DNA of 64,000 bases from an uncultured Bacteroidia bacterium (GTDB lineage: Bacteria; Bacteroidota; Bacteroidia; Bacteroidales; UBA932), in the NCBI GenBank assembly GCA_902768985.1, contig CACXNA010000006.1:1-64000 (forward strand), read 5' to 3'. Below, one piece after another: positions 6,974 to 16,542 of the stretch. The notes under the pieces are model-generated. The model did no database searches, was not told the origin of the DNA, and saw nothing but the letters and a program-made list of their open reading frames with translations. The first letter of the stretch is position 1. The number at the start of each line of letters is the position of its first letter. Position numbers and translations under genes: made by a program.

Positions 6974-7768
6974 CTACTTATTATTTCTAGTGAACAGGAA
7001 CACCGTCAGGGGCAGCGCGATGATGGCCATCGTGGCGCTGACCGGCAGGTAGATTCCAAAGTTCACGTATTCCACCACGATATAGGTGATCAGCAGCAGC
7101 CCGACTCCCATCGCGCTGGAGAGCAGGTAGTGCTTGCGGATGTCCGTGCTCTTGCACATGATGCGGCTGAGGTTCGGCACGCCCAGGGAGATGAATCCGA
7201 TGGTGCCGCAGATACTCACGGCCGAGGTCACGAGGAACATGATCATCGTCAGGGCGACCGCCTTGCGCCACGCCGGCAGCTCAATCTCGCCGTTGAAGTG
7301 GCGCGTCAGGTCGCGGTGCGAGCCGAGCGCGGCGGCGAAGCCGAGCGCGAACAGCGCCAGCGAGAAGAAGATGTCGCCCGTGGTGACGCCTTCCAGGTGG
7401 AAGTTGGCCGCGCCCCAGAGGTAGTACTGCTTGAGCAGGTCGCCCGTGGGCGCGTTCGTGACCACGATGGTGCCGAGCGAGCCGATGAAGGTGCCGAAGA
7501 TGATACCGAAGGTGATGAGGTTCTGCGTGGAGACGCGCAGGGTCACGAAGAAGCAGATGATCGTGCAGATCAGCGTGCAGACGAAGGACCCGACGGTCAG
7601 CGAGCACCAGCCCGACATCGTGGCGGCCGCGGCGCCCAGACAGGCGGCGCTGCCCAGCCCGAGGGAATAGACGTCCCCGAGCTGGTTGCGCCACAGGTAT
7701 TGCATCTGGATGCCTCCGACCGGGAGCGCGATCCCGGACAGCAGGACATATAGCAGGCTCAGCAGCAT
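6974..7768 (-). CDS. FecCD/BtuC-family ABC permease, N-terminally short
   Basis: A 264-residue integral membrane protein of the cobalamin/iron-siderophore permease family. The stretch GGIQMQYLWRNQLGDVYSLGLGS corresponds to the usual GALLQGLFRNPLADP region, and FISLGVPNLSRIMCKSTDIRK is the counterpart of the conserved FVGLIVPHIAR coupling segment. Family members usually have about 320-340 residues; here the first two membrane helices seem missing. The start at 7768 lies 4 nt after the stop of the B12 receptor gene, so the two are co-transcribed under the riboswitch. No ATPase or binding protein is adjacent. It may be a decayed or accessory BtuC. Confidence 0.75.
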   Translation of the reverse strand: MLLSLLYVLLSGIALPVGGIQMQYLWRNQLGDVYSLGLGSAACLGAAAATMSGWCSLTVGSFVCTLICTIICFFVTLRVSTQNLITFGIIFGTFIGSLGTIVVTNAPTGDLLKQYYLWGAANFHLEGVTTGDIFFSLALFALGFAAALGSHRDLTRHFNGEIELPAWRKAVALTMIMFLVTSAVSICGTIGFISLGVPNLSRIMCKSTDIRKHYLLSSAMGVGLLLITYIVVEYVNFGIYLPVSATMAIIALPLTVFLFTRNNK

Positions 7769-7772
7769 ACAG

Positions 7773-9569
7773 CTAGAACTTGAAGGTGAATCCGCCGAGG
7801 AAGGAGCGGCCCGGCATCGGGTAGTCGCGCACCAGCTCGTAGCGGCAGTCAAACAGGTCGCGGGCCGTGACGTTCAGCGAGAGCACGCCGGCGTTGCCGA
7901 GCGTGAAATCCTTGCTCAGCGTGAGGTCGAGCGTGTTCCAGTTCGGCATTTCGCCGGAGGCGTCGAAGCGGCCGCCGCGCCAGTTCCAGACGGCGTCGAG
8001 GCGCCAGCCGGAGATGGCGGCGTCCGCGGCGAGCACGACGGTGTTCTTGGCGACGTACGGGATCTGCTGGTTGAGGGTGGCGCTGTCCGGGGTCTTGTCC
8101 AGGGCGGACTGCCAGGCGTAGCGGGCGGAGAAGCCGCCGCGGAACCGATCGCCCTCGTAGCGCAGGCTCAGGGCGGCGTCGACGCCCTTGGCCTCCACCT
8201 TACCGATGTTGTACGGCAGCCAGACCCACGGGTCGGCCTCCGACGGGGCGGAGATGATCTTGTTCTGCAGGGAATTGTAGAAGCCGTCCACCTTGATGCC
8301 CAGCGTCCAGTTCTCGCACAGGCCGCGGTGGAAGTCGATACCCACGTCGGTGAGCCAGGCGTCCTCAGGCTTGAGGTTCGGGTTGCCGTAGCCGGGGTAG
8401 TAGAGCTCGTTGAAGGTCGGGGCGCGGAAGGCGCGGCGGCCGAAGGCGACGAGGTCGAAGCCCTCGAAGAGGGTGAAGCGCAGGTCCAGGGAAGGGGAGA
8501 CGCTGTTCAGCGCCTGCTGGCCCTTGTCGAAGGTGCCGCGGTACTCCACGGCCAGGTCGGCGCTGAACCAGCCGGCGCGGATGGCCGTGGCCAGGGCCGC
8601 GATGGCGGCCGTGCGGGCGGCGTCATAGCCGGTGGCCTTCAGGGAGCCGCGCTCGATGTCGGTGGCCAGCGACACGCCCCACCAGTCCGTCAGGCGGAAG
8701 CTGTGGGAGGCGTTCAGCTGGAAGTCGTTGAAGTTGTAGTCGCTGTCGCCCCACTCGCTCTTGTAGAAGAGGTCGTCCCAGGCGGCTTTGGCGCTGAGGT
8801 TCAGGGTGTACAGGTCGGAGAAAGCCTTGCGGAAGGCGCCCTGCAGGAAGAAGTTCTTGTCCTGCTGGCGGTCGGCGGACGGCCAGCTCAGGGAGCCGGG
8901 CGTGCCGCGGTCGGAGGCGTTGTAGTAGGCCTTGGCGTGCCAGTCGCCGCCGTCGAGGACGCCGAAGACGTCGGCGCCGGCGCGGAGCTGCCTGAGGTCG
9001 TTGCCGCTGCGGCGTTCGCCGTTAGGCCCGTAGGGGAAGTCGCCCTTGGTGAGCACACCGGCGGCGTGGGCGCTGACGCTCACACGCTCGGAGGCCTTGA
9101 TGTCGAAGCGGGCGGAGGGCATCCAGGTGCCGAAGGAACCGGCCTGCAGGCCCACCTGGCCGCCGAAGATGCGGTCGCCGAAGACCGGCTTCGCGGTGCG
9201 GAAGGACACGCTGTTCTGCGCATAGTCCACCACGGCGCTGCCGAGGGTCTCCATCGGGAGCATGCCGAGGTCGTTCTGGCCGCTCTGGAAATTGCTGACG
9301 CGCACGCCGTCGAGGTAGATGTCGGTGTGGGCGGTGCCGAGGCCGCGGAGGCTGACGCTCTTCAGGCCGGCGAGTCCGCCGTAGTCACTGATGGAAAGTC
9401 CGGGAAAACGAAGGAGCGCCTGGGCGGCCGTCCCGTCGGCACGCAGCGCAAGGGTGTCCGTCCGGGACACCACGACACCCTTGTCGGCCACGATGGTGAC
9501 GGCCTGGAGGGTATCCGGCGTTTCTGCCACCAGCAGACCCGCCGCAATCAATAAGGTAGAAAAGAACAT
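7773..9569 (-). CDS. btuB: BtuB-like TonB-dependent cobalamin receptor
   Basis: A 598-residue outer-membrane receptor with an N-terminal signal peptide. TonB-box-like TLQAVTIVADK is followed by the plug domain (LRFPGLSISDYGG; SVSLRGLGTAHTDIYLDGVRVSN) and a 22-strand barrel ending in FLGGFTFKF with a C-terminal Phe. The length fits BtuB. A cobalamin riboswitch directly upstream supports B12 as the ligand, and a BtuC-like permease follows. I chose the ATG at 9569 because it begins the signal peptide; the upstream ATG lies toward the riboswitch. Expression should fall when adenosylcobalamin binds the leader. Confidence 0.85.
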   Translation of the reverse strand: MFFSTLLIAAGLLVAETPDTLQAVTIVADKGVVVSRTDTLALRADGTAAQALLRFPGLSISDYGGLAGLKSVSLRGLGTAHTDIYLDGVRVSNFQSGQNDLGMLPMETLGSAVVDYAQNSVSFRTAKPVFGDRIFGGQVGLQAGSFGTWMPSARFDIKASERVSVSAHAAGVLTKGDFPYGPNGERRSGNDLRQLRAGADVFGVLDGGDWHAKAYYNASDRGTPGSLSWPSADRQQDKNFFLQGAFRKAFSDLYTLNLSAKAAWDDLFYKSEWGDSDYNFNDFQLNASHSFRLTDWWGVSLATDIERGSLKATGYDAARTAAIAALATAIRAGWFSADLAVEYRGTFDKGQQALNSVSPSLDLRFTLFEGFDLVAFGRRAFRAPTFNELYYPGYGNPNLKPEDAWLTDVGIDFHRGLCENWTLGIKVDGFYNSLQNKIISAPSEADPWVWLPYNIGKVEAKGVDAALSLRYEGDRFRGGFSARYAWQSALDKTPDSATLNQQIPYVAKNTVVLAADAAISGWRLDAVWNWRGGRFDASGEMPNWNTLDLTLSKDFTLGNAGVLSLNVTARDLFDCRYELVRDYPMPGRSFLGGFTFKF

Positions 9570-9617
9570 AATTTGCGTCGCTAAGGCGGCCTGACCCCGG
9601 GCCACCGGTATCAACTT

Positions 9618-9725
9618 CGTTCGTGGCAGGTATTCGGACTCGATGGAAATCTTACCGTTGCGGGCACAGCTCCGGGCTTACACCGGATTCCCCTTTACGG
9701 TTGCAAAAGCAACGCACCACAAACT
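9618..9725 (-). promoter_or_regulatory. Cobalamin (B12) riboswitch
   Basis: Read on the minus strand, the leader holds the B12-box elements GGGGAATCCGGTGTAAGCC, GAGCTGTGCCCGCAACGGTAA, split here as GAGCTGTGCC and CGCAACGGTAA, then GAGTCCGAATACCTGCC. These are the conserved core of cobalamin riboswitches. A TATCTTTG -7 box lies just upstream at 9732-9739. The riboswitch controls the btuB-permease pair. Confidence 0.93.
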
Positions 9726-9741
9726 TCGGCGCAAAGATAGC

Positions 9742-9780
9742 AAAAAAAATGGGGTGCAAGCTGTCTTGCACCCCATTTTT
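9742..9780 (-). terminator. Intrinsic terminator after the NfeD-flotillin-HTH operon
   Basis: A 16-bp stem (9745-9760 with 9765-9780) containing TGGGGTGCAAG and its complement, loop CTGT, followed on the minus strand by a T-run from the A-tract at 9742-9749. It isolates this operon from the btuB promoter. Confidence 0.9.
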
Positions 9781-9794
9781 AGATGAGCGAACCG

Positions 9795-10001
9795 TTAAGG
9801 ATCCGGTCGGAATTCGAGCAGGTCGCCGGGCTGGCAGTCCAGCGCTGCGCAGAGGGAGTCAAGCGTGGAGAAACGGATAGCCTTGGCTTTGCCGGTTTTG
9901 AGGATCGAGAGGTTTGCAGCTGTGATCCCCACGCGTTCGGCGAGTTCCCCGGAGGACATTTTTCTCCGGGCAAGCATCACATCTACATTAACGACGATCA
10001 T
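9795..10001 (-). CDS. Small Cro/C1-type HTH regulator
   Basis: A 68-residue single-domain helix-turn-helix protein: RKMSSGELAERVGITAANLSILK forms the HTH and the tail FSTLDSLCAALDCQPGDLLEF is typical of the YozG/HTH_26 family. The start is 4 nt after the flotillin stop, so it is the third gene of that operon. It is usually found with membrane proteins of unknown role; here it may regulate its own operon. Confidence 0.85.
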   Translation of the reverse strand: MIVVNVDVMLARRKMSSGELAERVGITAANLSILKTGKAKAIRFSTLDSLCAALDCQPGDLLEFRPDP

Positions 10002-10005
10002 AAAG

Positions 10006-11382
10006 CTATTCCGCTGGTTTCACTTCCTCCGCCGGAGCGGGGGCCTCTTTGGCCTCGCCTTTCAGGTAGCCCGGAAGGCTCATGCCGGCCATCTTGAACA
10101 GCTCCTCAAGCGGCGGGACGGACCCCATCAGGCCGGACACGAAGTTGGCCGTGGCGGTCTTGCCGTTCTCGCTCTTGCCGCTGTCCCAGACGGTGACCTT
10201 GTCGATGTTGATGCCCTTGACGGCCTCGACCTGCGTCTTGACGAGTTCGGGCAGCTTGTCGGTGATGAGCATCGTGATGGCCTGCTGGGCGTCGCCGCCG
10301 GCGGCCGCTACGAGCTGACCGAAACCTTCGGCCTGCTTGGCCAGGATCTCGAGGGTACCGCGGGCCTGGGCGTCCATCTTCGCGAAGATGGCGTCGGCCT
10401 CACCCTTCGCCTTGCGGCGGAGCTGCTCGGCTTCGGCCTCGGCCTCGATGATGGCCTTCTCCTTCTCGATCTGGGCGGACACGACGATGTTGGCCTGCTG
10501 GGTGGCCTTTTCGCGCTCGGCGCGGGCCAATTCGGCGTCACGCTCGCTCTTGTACGCCTCCTCGAGGGCCTTTGCGGCCTGCACCTTCTCGGCTGCGACG
10601 GCGAGGCGCTCGGCCTCGGCCTGCTTCTCACGGCGCTGTGCGTCGGAGTTCGCAATCTCGATCTTGGCGGTGTTTTCACCCTTGACGGCGTCGGCGTCGG
10701 CGGCGGCTACGTTGATACGGGTGTCCTTGTCGGCGACGGCCTTACCGGTCTCACCGTAACGGTTCTGCTCGGCGACGCTCTTCTTCGCGTCGTTGATGGC
10801 CTTGGCGGCGGCTTCCTTACCGAGGGCCTCGATGTAGCCGGATTCGTCGCGGATATCGGTGACGTTCACGTTGATGAGCTTCAGACCGATCTTGCGGAGC
10901 TCGGCCTCCACGTTCGTGGACACGTTGGCGAGGAACTTGTCGCGGTCGGCGTTGATTTCCTCGATGTCCATGGTCGCGATGACGAGACGCAGCTGACCGA
11001 AGAGGATATCCGTCGCGATGTTGCGGATGTCGTCGATGTTCAGGCCGAGCAGACGCTCGGCGGCGTTGGTCATGCTCTCGGGCTCCGTGGAGATACCGAC
11101 GGTGAAGCGGCAGGGCACGTCCACGCGGATGTTCTGCTTGGACAGGGCGTTGGTCAGGTTGCACTCGATGGAGATGGGGGTGAGGTCCAGGAACTGGTAG
11201 CTCTGGAAGACGGGCCAGATGAAGGCGGCACCGCCGTGGATACACTTGGCGGAAGCGTCGCGACCGGTCTTACCGTAGATGACGAGCACTTTGTCCGAGG
11301 GGCAGCGCTTGTAGCGGGCGAGGATGGCCGTGAAGGTCACGAAGAGCACGCCCACGATGATGAGGATGAGATAGAGTTCCAT
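10006..11382 (-). CDS. Flotillin/SPFH-domain membrane scaffold protein
   Basis: A 458-residue protein with one N-terminal membrane helix (about 4-22), an SPFH/Band 7 domain (about 30-200) and a long Ala/Glu/Lys-rich coiled coil (about 200-350) with repeated EAEAEAEQL-like heptads, as in flotillins and YqiK. The C-terminus is Pro/Ala/Glu rich. Flotillins organise membrane microdomains; bacterial ones are usually paired with an NfeD-type protein, and that gene lies 15 nt upstream here. The ATG at 11382 follows that spacing and starts the hydrophobic helix. Confidence 0.88.
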   Translation of the reverse strand: MELYLILIIVGVLFVTFTAILARYKRCPSDKVLVIYGKTGRDASAKCIHGGAAFIWPVFQSYQFLDLTPISIECNLTNALSKQNIRVDVPCRFTVGISTEPESMTNAAERLLGLNIDDIRNIATDILFGQLRLVIATMDIEEINADRDKFLANVSTNVEAELRKIGLKLINVNVTDIRDESGYIEALGKEAAAKAINDAKKSVAEQNRYGETGKAVADKDTRINVAAADADAVKGENTAKIEIANSDAQRREKQAEAERLAVAAEKVQAAKALEEAYKSERDAELARAEREKATQQANIVVSAQIEKEKAIIEAEAEAEQLRRKAKGEADAIFAKMDAQARGTLEILAKQAEGFGQLVAAAGGDAQQAITMLITDKLPELVKTQVEAVKGINIDKVTVWDSGKSENGKTATANFVSGLMGSVPPLEELFKMAGMSLPGYLKGEAKEAPAPAEEVKPAE

Positions 11383-11397
11383 AATACTATTGGGGGT

Positions 11398-12051
11398 TTA
11401 AATGATAACGGAATTGATTTCTTCGACGAGCAGGGTGTTGGAGCTGACCGCTTCCACGACGCGGATGCGTTGGCCGGTCTTGAGGGTCGGACCGTCGGTC
11501 ACGGCCGCGTACTCGCGCACGGAATTGTTGATGGTGATCTGCACCTTGCCTTCGCCGGCGCGCTCGCCCGGGATGGTCAGGTAGACCGTGCCTTCGCAGT
11601 CGACGGCGGACTTGAAGACGTTGATGTTGCCCGACTGCTGCATGTCGGTCAGCCATTTGAAGAGCAGCATCACGATGGCCACCAGTACGATGCCGACCAG
11701 GATGGCGATCAGCATGCGCAGGCCGGTGGCGGGGATGTTGTCCTTGAGCAGGATGGCCGTCCAGCCGAAGCCGATCAGGAAGTTGATGAAGTTGCGGAAG
11801 GTAAGCAGGTTCATCCCGGTGCCGAGATGACCCGACTCGCCCGTTTCGACGTCGGCGCCCACGTCCACGGAGCCGTCGCCGATGTCGCTCGGCCCGGCGG
11901 TGTCCATGTCGGTGTTGATGTCGAAGTCGGTGTCCCCGGCGGCGCCGAGGAAGGTCATTACGGTCTGGATGACGAAGACCAGCGAAGCCGAGAGGGTCAC
12001 GGCCCAGAGGACTTTCATCGCAGGTTCAAGGGAGTTCCACCAGTCAATCAT
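11398..12051 (-). CDS. NfeD/YuaF-like membrane protein
   Basis: A 217-residue protein with three membrane helices (about 13-34, 87-105, 110-130) separated by an acidic loop rich in D and G (DTDFDINTDMD). The C-terminal OB-fold-like beta domain (about 145-217) reads DCEGTVYLTIPGERAGEGKVQI...TGQRIRVVEAVSSNTLLVEEI, as in short NfeD1b/YuaF proteins. Those proteins bind flotillin. I chose the ATG at 12051 since the upstream extension crosses the promoter: TATCTTTG on the minus strand at 12085-12078. First gene of the NfeD-flotillin-HTH operon. Confidence 0.82.
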   Translation of the reverse strand: MIDWWNSLEPAMKVLWAVTLSASLVFVIQTVMTFLGAAGDTDFDINTDMDTAGPSDIGDGSVDVGADVETGESGHLGTGMNLLTFRNFINFLIGFGWTAILLKDNIPATGLRMLIAILVGIVLVAIVMLLFKWLTDMQQSGNINVFKSAVDCEGTVYLTIPGERAGEGKVQITINNSVREYAAVTDGPTLKTGQRIRVVEAVSSNTLLVEEINSVII

Positions 12052-12141
12052 AAGGCAAAATTCTTGGTTTGTTTCTGCAAAGATATAAAAATTTATTGAA
12101 AAACAATAATTATTTACAAATTTTCGCAAAAATATTTTCCA

Positions 12142-12279
12142 GCCGCCTTGCTTGCAGGCAGCTGCCGCTGCCTCGGCTTCCATCCTCGCTTCCCGCTGCC
12201 GCGGGAACCGGATTCGGCGCCACGAATCCTGCTGCGGCTGAGCCTTCGGCTGCGGCACTGCCTGTCGCGCTGCGGCGGC
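12142..12279. repeat. GC-rich palindromic element, MITE-like
   Basis: Imperfect terminal inverted repeats frame a 138-bp GC-rich segment in the gap between the NfeD promoter and the DUF418 gene. The left arm has GCCGCC, then CAGGCAG, then GCCGC; the right arm has the complements in reverse order. It codes for nothing I can recognise. Confidence 0.4.
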
Positions 12280-12299
12280 TGTCTATTGTTCGATGCGGA

Positions 12300-13427
12300 T
12301 TATTGTTTGGCGCCGAGCCAGGTGAGTTTGCGCCAAAGGCCTTCGAGCGGGCCGCGGGGGTGGCTCTTGAACCACCAGCGGATGAAGAGGTACTGCACGA
12401 TGACCATGCAGACGCCCACGAGCACCGCGTAGGTGATGCCGAGTTTGCGGTAGCAGGCGAGGCCATAGCCGCAGAAGATGAAGCTGCCGATGACGGACTG
12501 CAGCAGGTAGTTGGTGAGGCTGGCGCGGCCGAAGGTGCAGAGGTGGCTGAGCGCCCGGCGGAAGCCGGCGAAGGCGTACCAGGCCGAAACGACGGCCGAG
12601 ACGATCATCAGCAGGATGCTCAGGTTGTAGATGGGCTTGAGCCAGGTCTCGACGGCGCTGAAGTCCACGATGCTCAGCGCCAGGACGGCCACGGCGGAGG
12701 CGCCCAGGAGGATGTGCCAGGTGCGCAGGTTGCTGCCTTCGTTGTAGAAGAGGCGCTGGCGGCCCAGCTGCATGCCGAGGATGAAGAGGCAGAGCAGCTG
12801 CGTCAGGCGGCCGCTGTATACATTAAAGAGGATATTCACCTCCAGGCCGTATTTCAGGTTGGTGACGGTGTTCTCCCAGAAGGTGCCGTGCTGGTGCGCG
12901 TCGTTGATATAGCCGTAGACCTCCCAGAGCCGGGAATGGTCGATGGTGGTGCCCGTCAGCAGGCAGAACAGCTCCACCGGCTGGATGGCCAGCACGCCGA
13001 TGATGCACCAGACCGCCGCCGAAGGCAGGTAGCTGATGGGGATGAGCAGCAGGCCGTAGAGCGCGTAGAGCATCAGGATGTCGCCGTCGTAGATGGCGAC
13101 GTTCACCACGCCGAAGAGGAACAGCAGGCACATGCGCCAGGCGAAGCGCCCGGAGAAGCAGCGTCCCTTCTGCTGCTGGTTGTCGTTCATGATGAAGAAA
13201 CTCAGGCCGAAGAGCATCGCGAAGATGCCGTACATCTTGCCGCTGAGCAGCCACGCCAGCACGTTCGCGACGAGGTCGTCGCAGGGGAGGGTGTGCGTCA
13301 CGGGCTCGCCGCTGAAGATGTTGAAATGCTCCACGGAGTGGTAGAGGATGATGCCCGCGACGGCGATGCCGCGCAGCGCGTCGGCCACCTCGATGCGGGT
13401 GTTGGGGAGGTTTCGGGTTTTGTACAT
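12300..13427 (-). CDS. DUF418 (YeiB-like) multi-pass membrane protein
   Basis: A 375-residue membrane protein with about ten hydrophobic segments. It begins with RIEVADALRGIAVAGIILYH, the N-terminal signature of the YeiB family, and ends with a DUF418 domain whose final GPLEGLWRKLTW motif is diagnostic. The biochemical function of the family is not known; acyl transfer or transport at the membrane has been suggested from its relation to acyltransferase-3-like folds. The start follows the radical SAM stop by 2 nt, so the two are translationally linked. Confidence 0.82.
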   Translation of the reverse strand: MYKTRNLPNTRIEVADALRGIAVAGIILYHSVEHFNIFSGEPVTHTLPCDDLVANVLAWLLSGKMYGIFAMLFGLSFFIMNDNQQQKGRCFSGRFAWRMCLLFLFGVVNVAIYDGDILMLYALYGLLLIPISYLPSAAVWCIIGVLAIQPVELFCLLTGTTIDHSRLWEVYGYINDAHQHGTFWENTVTNLKYGLEVNILFNVYSGRLTQLLCLFILGMQLGRQRLFYNEGSNLRTWHILLGASAVAVLALSIVDFSAVETWLKPIYNLSILLMIVSAVVSAWYAFAGFRRALSHLCTFGRASLTNYLLQSVIGSFIFCGYGLACYRKLGITYAVLVGVCMVIVQYLFIRWWFKSHPRGPLEGLWRKLTWLGAKQ

Positions 13428-13429
13428 GG

Positions 13430-14185
13430 TTATCCTTTAATGTCAATGTGGAAGCCTTCGTCAATCAAAGGCTGGACGAGGGCGCGCATCTGCTCGACGG
13501 TGAATTTCTCCAGGCCCGTGGCCGGGGTGGGGCGGTCGATGGTGTAGACCATGATGCGGCGGGGCCGCAGGTCGCGCACGATGGCCATCCAGCCGTCCAG
13601 CACCTCGGGGCTGGAGGAGTCGAAGTCCGGGCTGCGCAGGAACATCGTCTGCAGGACGAAGTTCCCGCCGAAGCCGCGCAGGGCTTCAATCACGCGCGCC
13701 AGGCTGTAGCCGGGCGCCGGGTGGTTGATGCGCTCGACGAGCCCGTCCGTCGGGGCGTCGATCTTCAGGATGGGATTGTCCACCTTCTTCAGCGCCGCGG
13801 CGACCTCCGGGATGTGGGCGCGCGTGGCGTTGGAGAGCACGGAAACCTTCGCGTTCGGGTAGTAGGCGTCGCGCAGCTGGAGCGTGTCGTCGATGATGCG
13901 GGGGAATTCGGGATTGAGCGTCGGCTCGCCGTCGCCGGAGAAGGTGATGGAGTCGATGGGCGTGCCCTCGAGCATGCAGGCGGCCAGCTTGTCCTCCAGG
14001 GCGGAGCGCACCTGGGCGGCGGTGGGGAGGACCTTGTCGTCCCGGCCGTCCTTGTTCCAGCCGCATTCGCAGTAGATGCAGTCAAAATTGCAGATCTTGC
14101 CCTGGCGCGGCAGCAGATTGATGCCGAGCGACGACCCCAGCCGGCGGCTGTGGATCGGGCCGAAAACCGTCTCCTCTCGTAACAT
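13430..14185 (-). CDS. Radical SAM protein, COG0731-like
   Basis: A 251-residue radical SAM enzyme. The cluster-binding C32-x3-C36-x2-C39 lies in KICNFDCIYCECG, and FSGDGEPTLNPEF is the SAM-binding GxGEP-like motif. FGPIHSRRLGSSLGINLLP at the N-terminus is characteristic of COG0731 iron-sulfur oxidoreductases, many of which act in tRNA base modification or have unknown substrates. The substrate is not apparent here. It forms a two-gene unit with the DUF418 membrane protein. Confidence 0.82.
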   Translation of the reverse strand: MLREETVFGPIHSRRLGSSLGINLLPRQGKICNFDCIYCECGWNKDGRDDKVLPTAAQVRSALEDKLAACMLEGTPIDSITFSGDGEPTLNPEFPRIIDDTLQLRDAYYPNAKVSVLSNATRAHIPEVAAALKKVDNPILKIDAPTDGLVERINHPAPGYSLARVIEALRGFGGNFVLQTMFLRSPDFDSSSPEVLDGWMAIVRDLRPRRIMVYTIDRPTPATGLEKFTVEQMRALVQPLIDEGFHIDIKG

Positions 14186-14292
14186 GCTTCAGGTGTTGAA
14201 AAAGTGTTGAAAAACGCTGGACAAAAATAGCAATTTTTTTTCTCGGAGTGGGAAAAAACAAGTAACTTCGTGGCACAATTTCAAACAGCATT

Positions 14293-15228
14293 ATGAAAGC
14301 TATCCTCAGCACTGATTTTCATTTCCCCGGACAGGTTGCCAAGTACACCGGCAAGGTCCGTGACGTGTACAGCATCGGCTCCGATTACCTCGTGATGGTC
14401 GCCACCGACCGCATCTCCGCCTTCGACGTCGTCCTGCCGAAGGGCATTCCTTATAAGGGCCAGGTTCTCAACCAGATAGCGTCCAAGTTCCTGGACGCGA
14501 CGGCGGACATCATCCCGAACTGGAAGATTGCCGAGGTGGACCCGATGGCCACGATCGGCTGGCGCTGCGAGCCCTTCAAGGTTGAAATGGTGATCCGCGG
14601 CTACCTCACCGGCCACGCCTGGCGTGAGTACAAGGCCGGCAAGCGCACGCTCTGCGGCGTCGCCCTCCCGGAGGGCATGGTCGAGAACCAGCGCTTCCCG
14701 GAGCCCATCATCACCCCGACCACCAAGGCCGCCGAGGGGCACGACGAGGACATCAGCAAAGAGGAGATCATCGCGCAGGGCATTGTCTCCCGCGAGGATT
14801 ACGAGCAACTCGAAAAATACACCCGCGCCCTCTACGCGCGCGGTACGGAGATCGCGGCCGGCAAGGGCCTGATCCTCGTGGACACGAAATACGAATTCGG
14901 CAAGCGTGACGGCAAGATCATCCTGATGGATGAGATCCACACGCCCGATTCCTCCCGCTACTTCTACGCCGACGGCTACGAGGAGCGCCTCGCCAAGGGC
15001 GAGCGCCAGAAGCAGCTCTCCAAGGAGTTCGTGCGCGAGTGGCTGATGGCGAACGGCTTCCAGGGCCAGGCCGGCCAGCAGGTGCCGGAGATGACCGACG
15101 AGGTCGTCGCGGGCATCACCGACCGCTACGTGGAGCTCTACGAGCACATCACCGGCGACAAGTTCGCCCCTGCTCCCGGCGACGCCGCCCGCATTGAGAA
15201 CAACATCAACAATTTCCTGAAAAAATAA
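14293..15228 (+). CDS. purC: SAICAR synthase
   Basis: A 311-residue phosphoribosylaminoimidazole-succinocarboxamide synthase. [29 protein letters not shown] contains the nucleotide-binding loop, [19 protein letters not shown] is the PurC signature, and [11 protein letters not shown] with [13 protein letters not shown] completes the active site. The length matches the long form found in Bacteroidetes and yeast. It ligates aspartate to CAIR in de novo purine synthesis. purB follows 6 nt later, the enzyme of the next step, so this is a functional operon. Confidence 0.96.
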   Translation: MKAILSTDFHFPGQVAKYTGKVRDVYSIGSDYLVMVATDRISAFDVVLPKGIPYKGQVLNQIASKFLDATADIIPNWKIAEVDPMATIGWRCEPFKVEMVIRGYLTGHAWREYKAGKRTLCGVALPEGMVENQRFPEPIITPTTKAAEGHDEDISKEEIIAQGIVSREDYEQLEKYTRALYARGTEIAAGKGLILVDTKYEFGKRDGKIILMDEIHTPDSSRYFYADGYEERLAKGERQKQLSKEFVREWLMANGFQGQAGQQVPEMTDEVVAGITDRYVELYEHITGDKFAPAPGDAARIENNINNFLKK

Positions 15229-15234
15229 GCGGCC

Positions 15235-16530
15235 ATGATCGAGCGATATTCCAGAAAGGTCATGCGGGACGTGTGGACCGAGGAGAACAAGTTCAACGCC
15301 TACCTCGAAGTCGAAACCCTCTCCTGCGAAGCCTGGAGCAAGCTGGGTGTCATCCCGGCCGAGGACGTGGAGAAGATCCGCGCGAACGCGAAATTCGAAG
15401 TCTCCCGCATCCGGGAGATCGAGGAGCAGACCCGCCACGACGTGGTCGCCTTCACCCGCGCCGTCAGCGAGAGCCTCGGCGAGGAGCGCAAGTGGGTCCA
15501 CTACGGCCTCACTTCCACCGACGTGGTCGACACCGCCAACGGCTACCTCCTCCAGCAGGCCGACAAGATCCTCCTGCAGGACCTCGAGGACTTCCAGGCC
15601 GTGCTGAAGAAGCGCGCGCTGGAGTTCAAGGACACCCCCTGCATCGGCCGTACGCACGGCATCCACGCCGACATCACCAGCTTCGGCCTGAAGTGGGCAC
15701 TGTGGTACGAGGAGATGAAGCGCAACATCGAGCGCTTCCAGTACGCCCGCCAGGGCGTCGAGGCCGGCAAGATGAGCGGCGCCGTGGGCAACTTCGCCAA
15801 CATCCCCCCGTTCATCCAGGACTACGTCTGCGAGAAATTGGGCATCGCCTCCGCCGACATCTCCACGCAGGTGCTGCAGCGCGACCGCCACGCCTACTAC
15901 ATCGCCACCCTGGCCGTCATCGCCTCCACCCTGGAGCAGATGGCCTTCGAGGTGCGCAACCTCCAGCGGACCGAGGTCCGCGAGGCGGAAGAGGCCTTCC
16001 GCAAGGGCCAGAAGGGCTCGAGCGCGATGCCGCACAAGCGCAACCCGATCAGCTCGGAGAATATCTGCGGCTGCGCCCGCGTGATGCGCGGCTACATGTC
16101 CGCCTCCTGCGAGAACGTGGCCCTCTGGCACGAGCGCGACATCTCCCACTCCTCCACGGAGCGTATCATCCTCCCGGACGCGACGGAGCTGCTCGACTAC
16201 ATGCTGACCCGCTTCAAGGGCATTCTGGAGAACCTCACGGTCTATCCGGAGAACATGATCAAGAACATCTGGCGCACCAACGGCGTCATCTTCGCCCAGC
16301 GCGTGATGAACGCGCTGATCGGCAAGGGCCTCGCCCGCGAGACCGCGTACGACACCGTCCAGCCGATCGCCATGAAGGCCTGGTCCGAGGGGCTCGACTA
16401 CAAGACGCTGCTGCTCGCCGACGCAGGCGTGATGGCGCAGCTGACCCCGGAAGAGCTGGAGTCCTGCTTCACGCTGGAGTACTACTTCAAGAACGTCGAC
16501 TACATCTTCAAGCGCGTCGGCATCCTGTAA
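15235..16530 (+). CDS. purB: Adenylosuccinate lyase
   Basis: A 431-residue fumarase/aspartase superfamily enzyme. The signature [10 protein letters not shown] lies at residues 262-271, GRTHGIHAD at about 138-146 holds a catalytic His, and TSTDVVDT at about 93-100 binds substrate. It cleaves SAICAR to AICAR and adenylosuccinate to AMP. It thus acts after both PurC (upstream in the operon) and PurA (convergent gene downstream). Confidence 0.97.
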   Translation: MIERYSRKVMRDVWTEENKFNAYLEVETLSCEAWSKLGVIPAEDVEKIRANAKFEVSRIREIEEQTRHDVVAFTRAVSESLGEERKWVHYGLTSTDVVDTANGYLLQQADKILLQDLEDFQAVLKKRALEFKDTPCIGRTHGIHADITSFGLKWALWYEEMKRNIERFQYARQGVEAGKMSGAVGNFANIPPFIQDYVCEKLGIASADISTQVLQRDRHAYYIATLAVIASTLEQMAFEVRNLQRTEVREAEEAFRKGQKGSSAMPHKRNPISSENICGCARVMRGYMSASCENVALWHERDISHSSTERIILPDATELLDYMLTRFKGILENLTVYPENMIKNIWRTNGVIFAQRVMNALIGKGLARETAYDTVQPIAMKAWSEGLDYKTLLLADAGVMAQLTPEELESCFTLEYYFKNVDYIFKRVGIL

Positions 16531-16542
16531 GCCCGCCGCGCA

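Noticed and set aside
9865-12099. Long plus-strand frame of 744 codons opposite the flotillin operon
   Set aside because: It is the mirror of a GC-rich coding region; its residues are dominated by G, L, V, D and H without motifs, and the minus strand has clear flotillin and NfeD domains.
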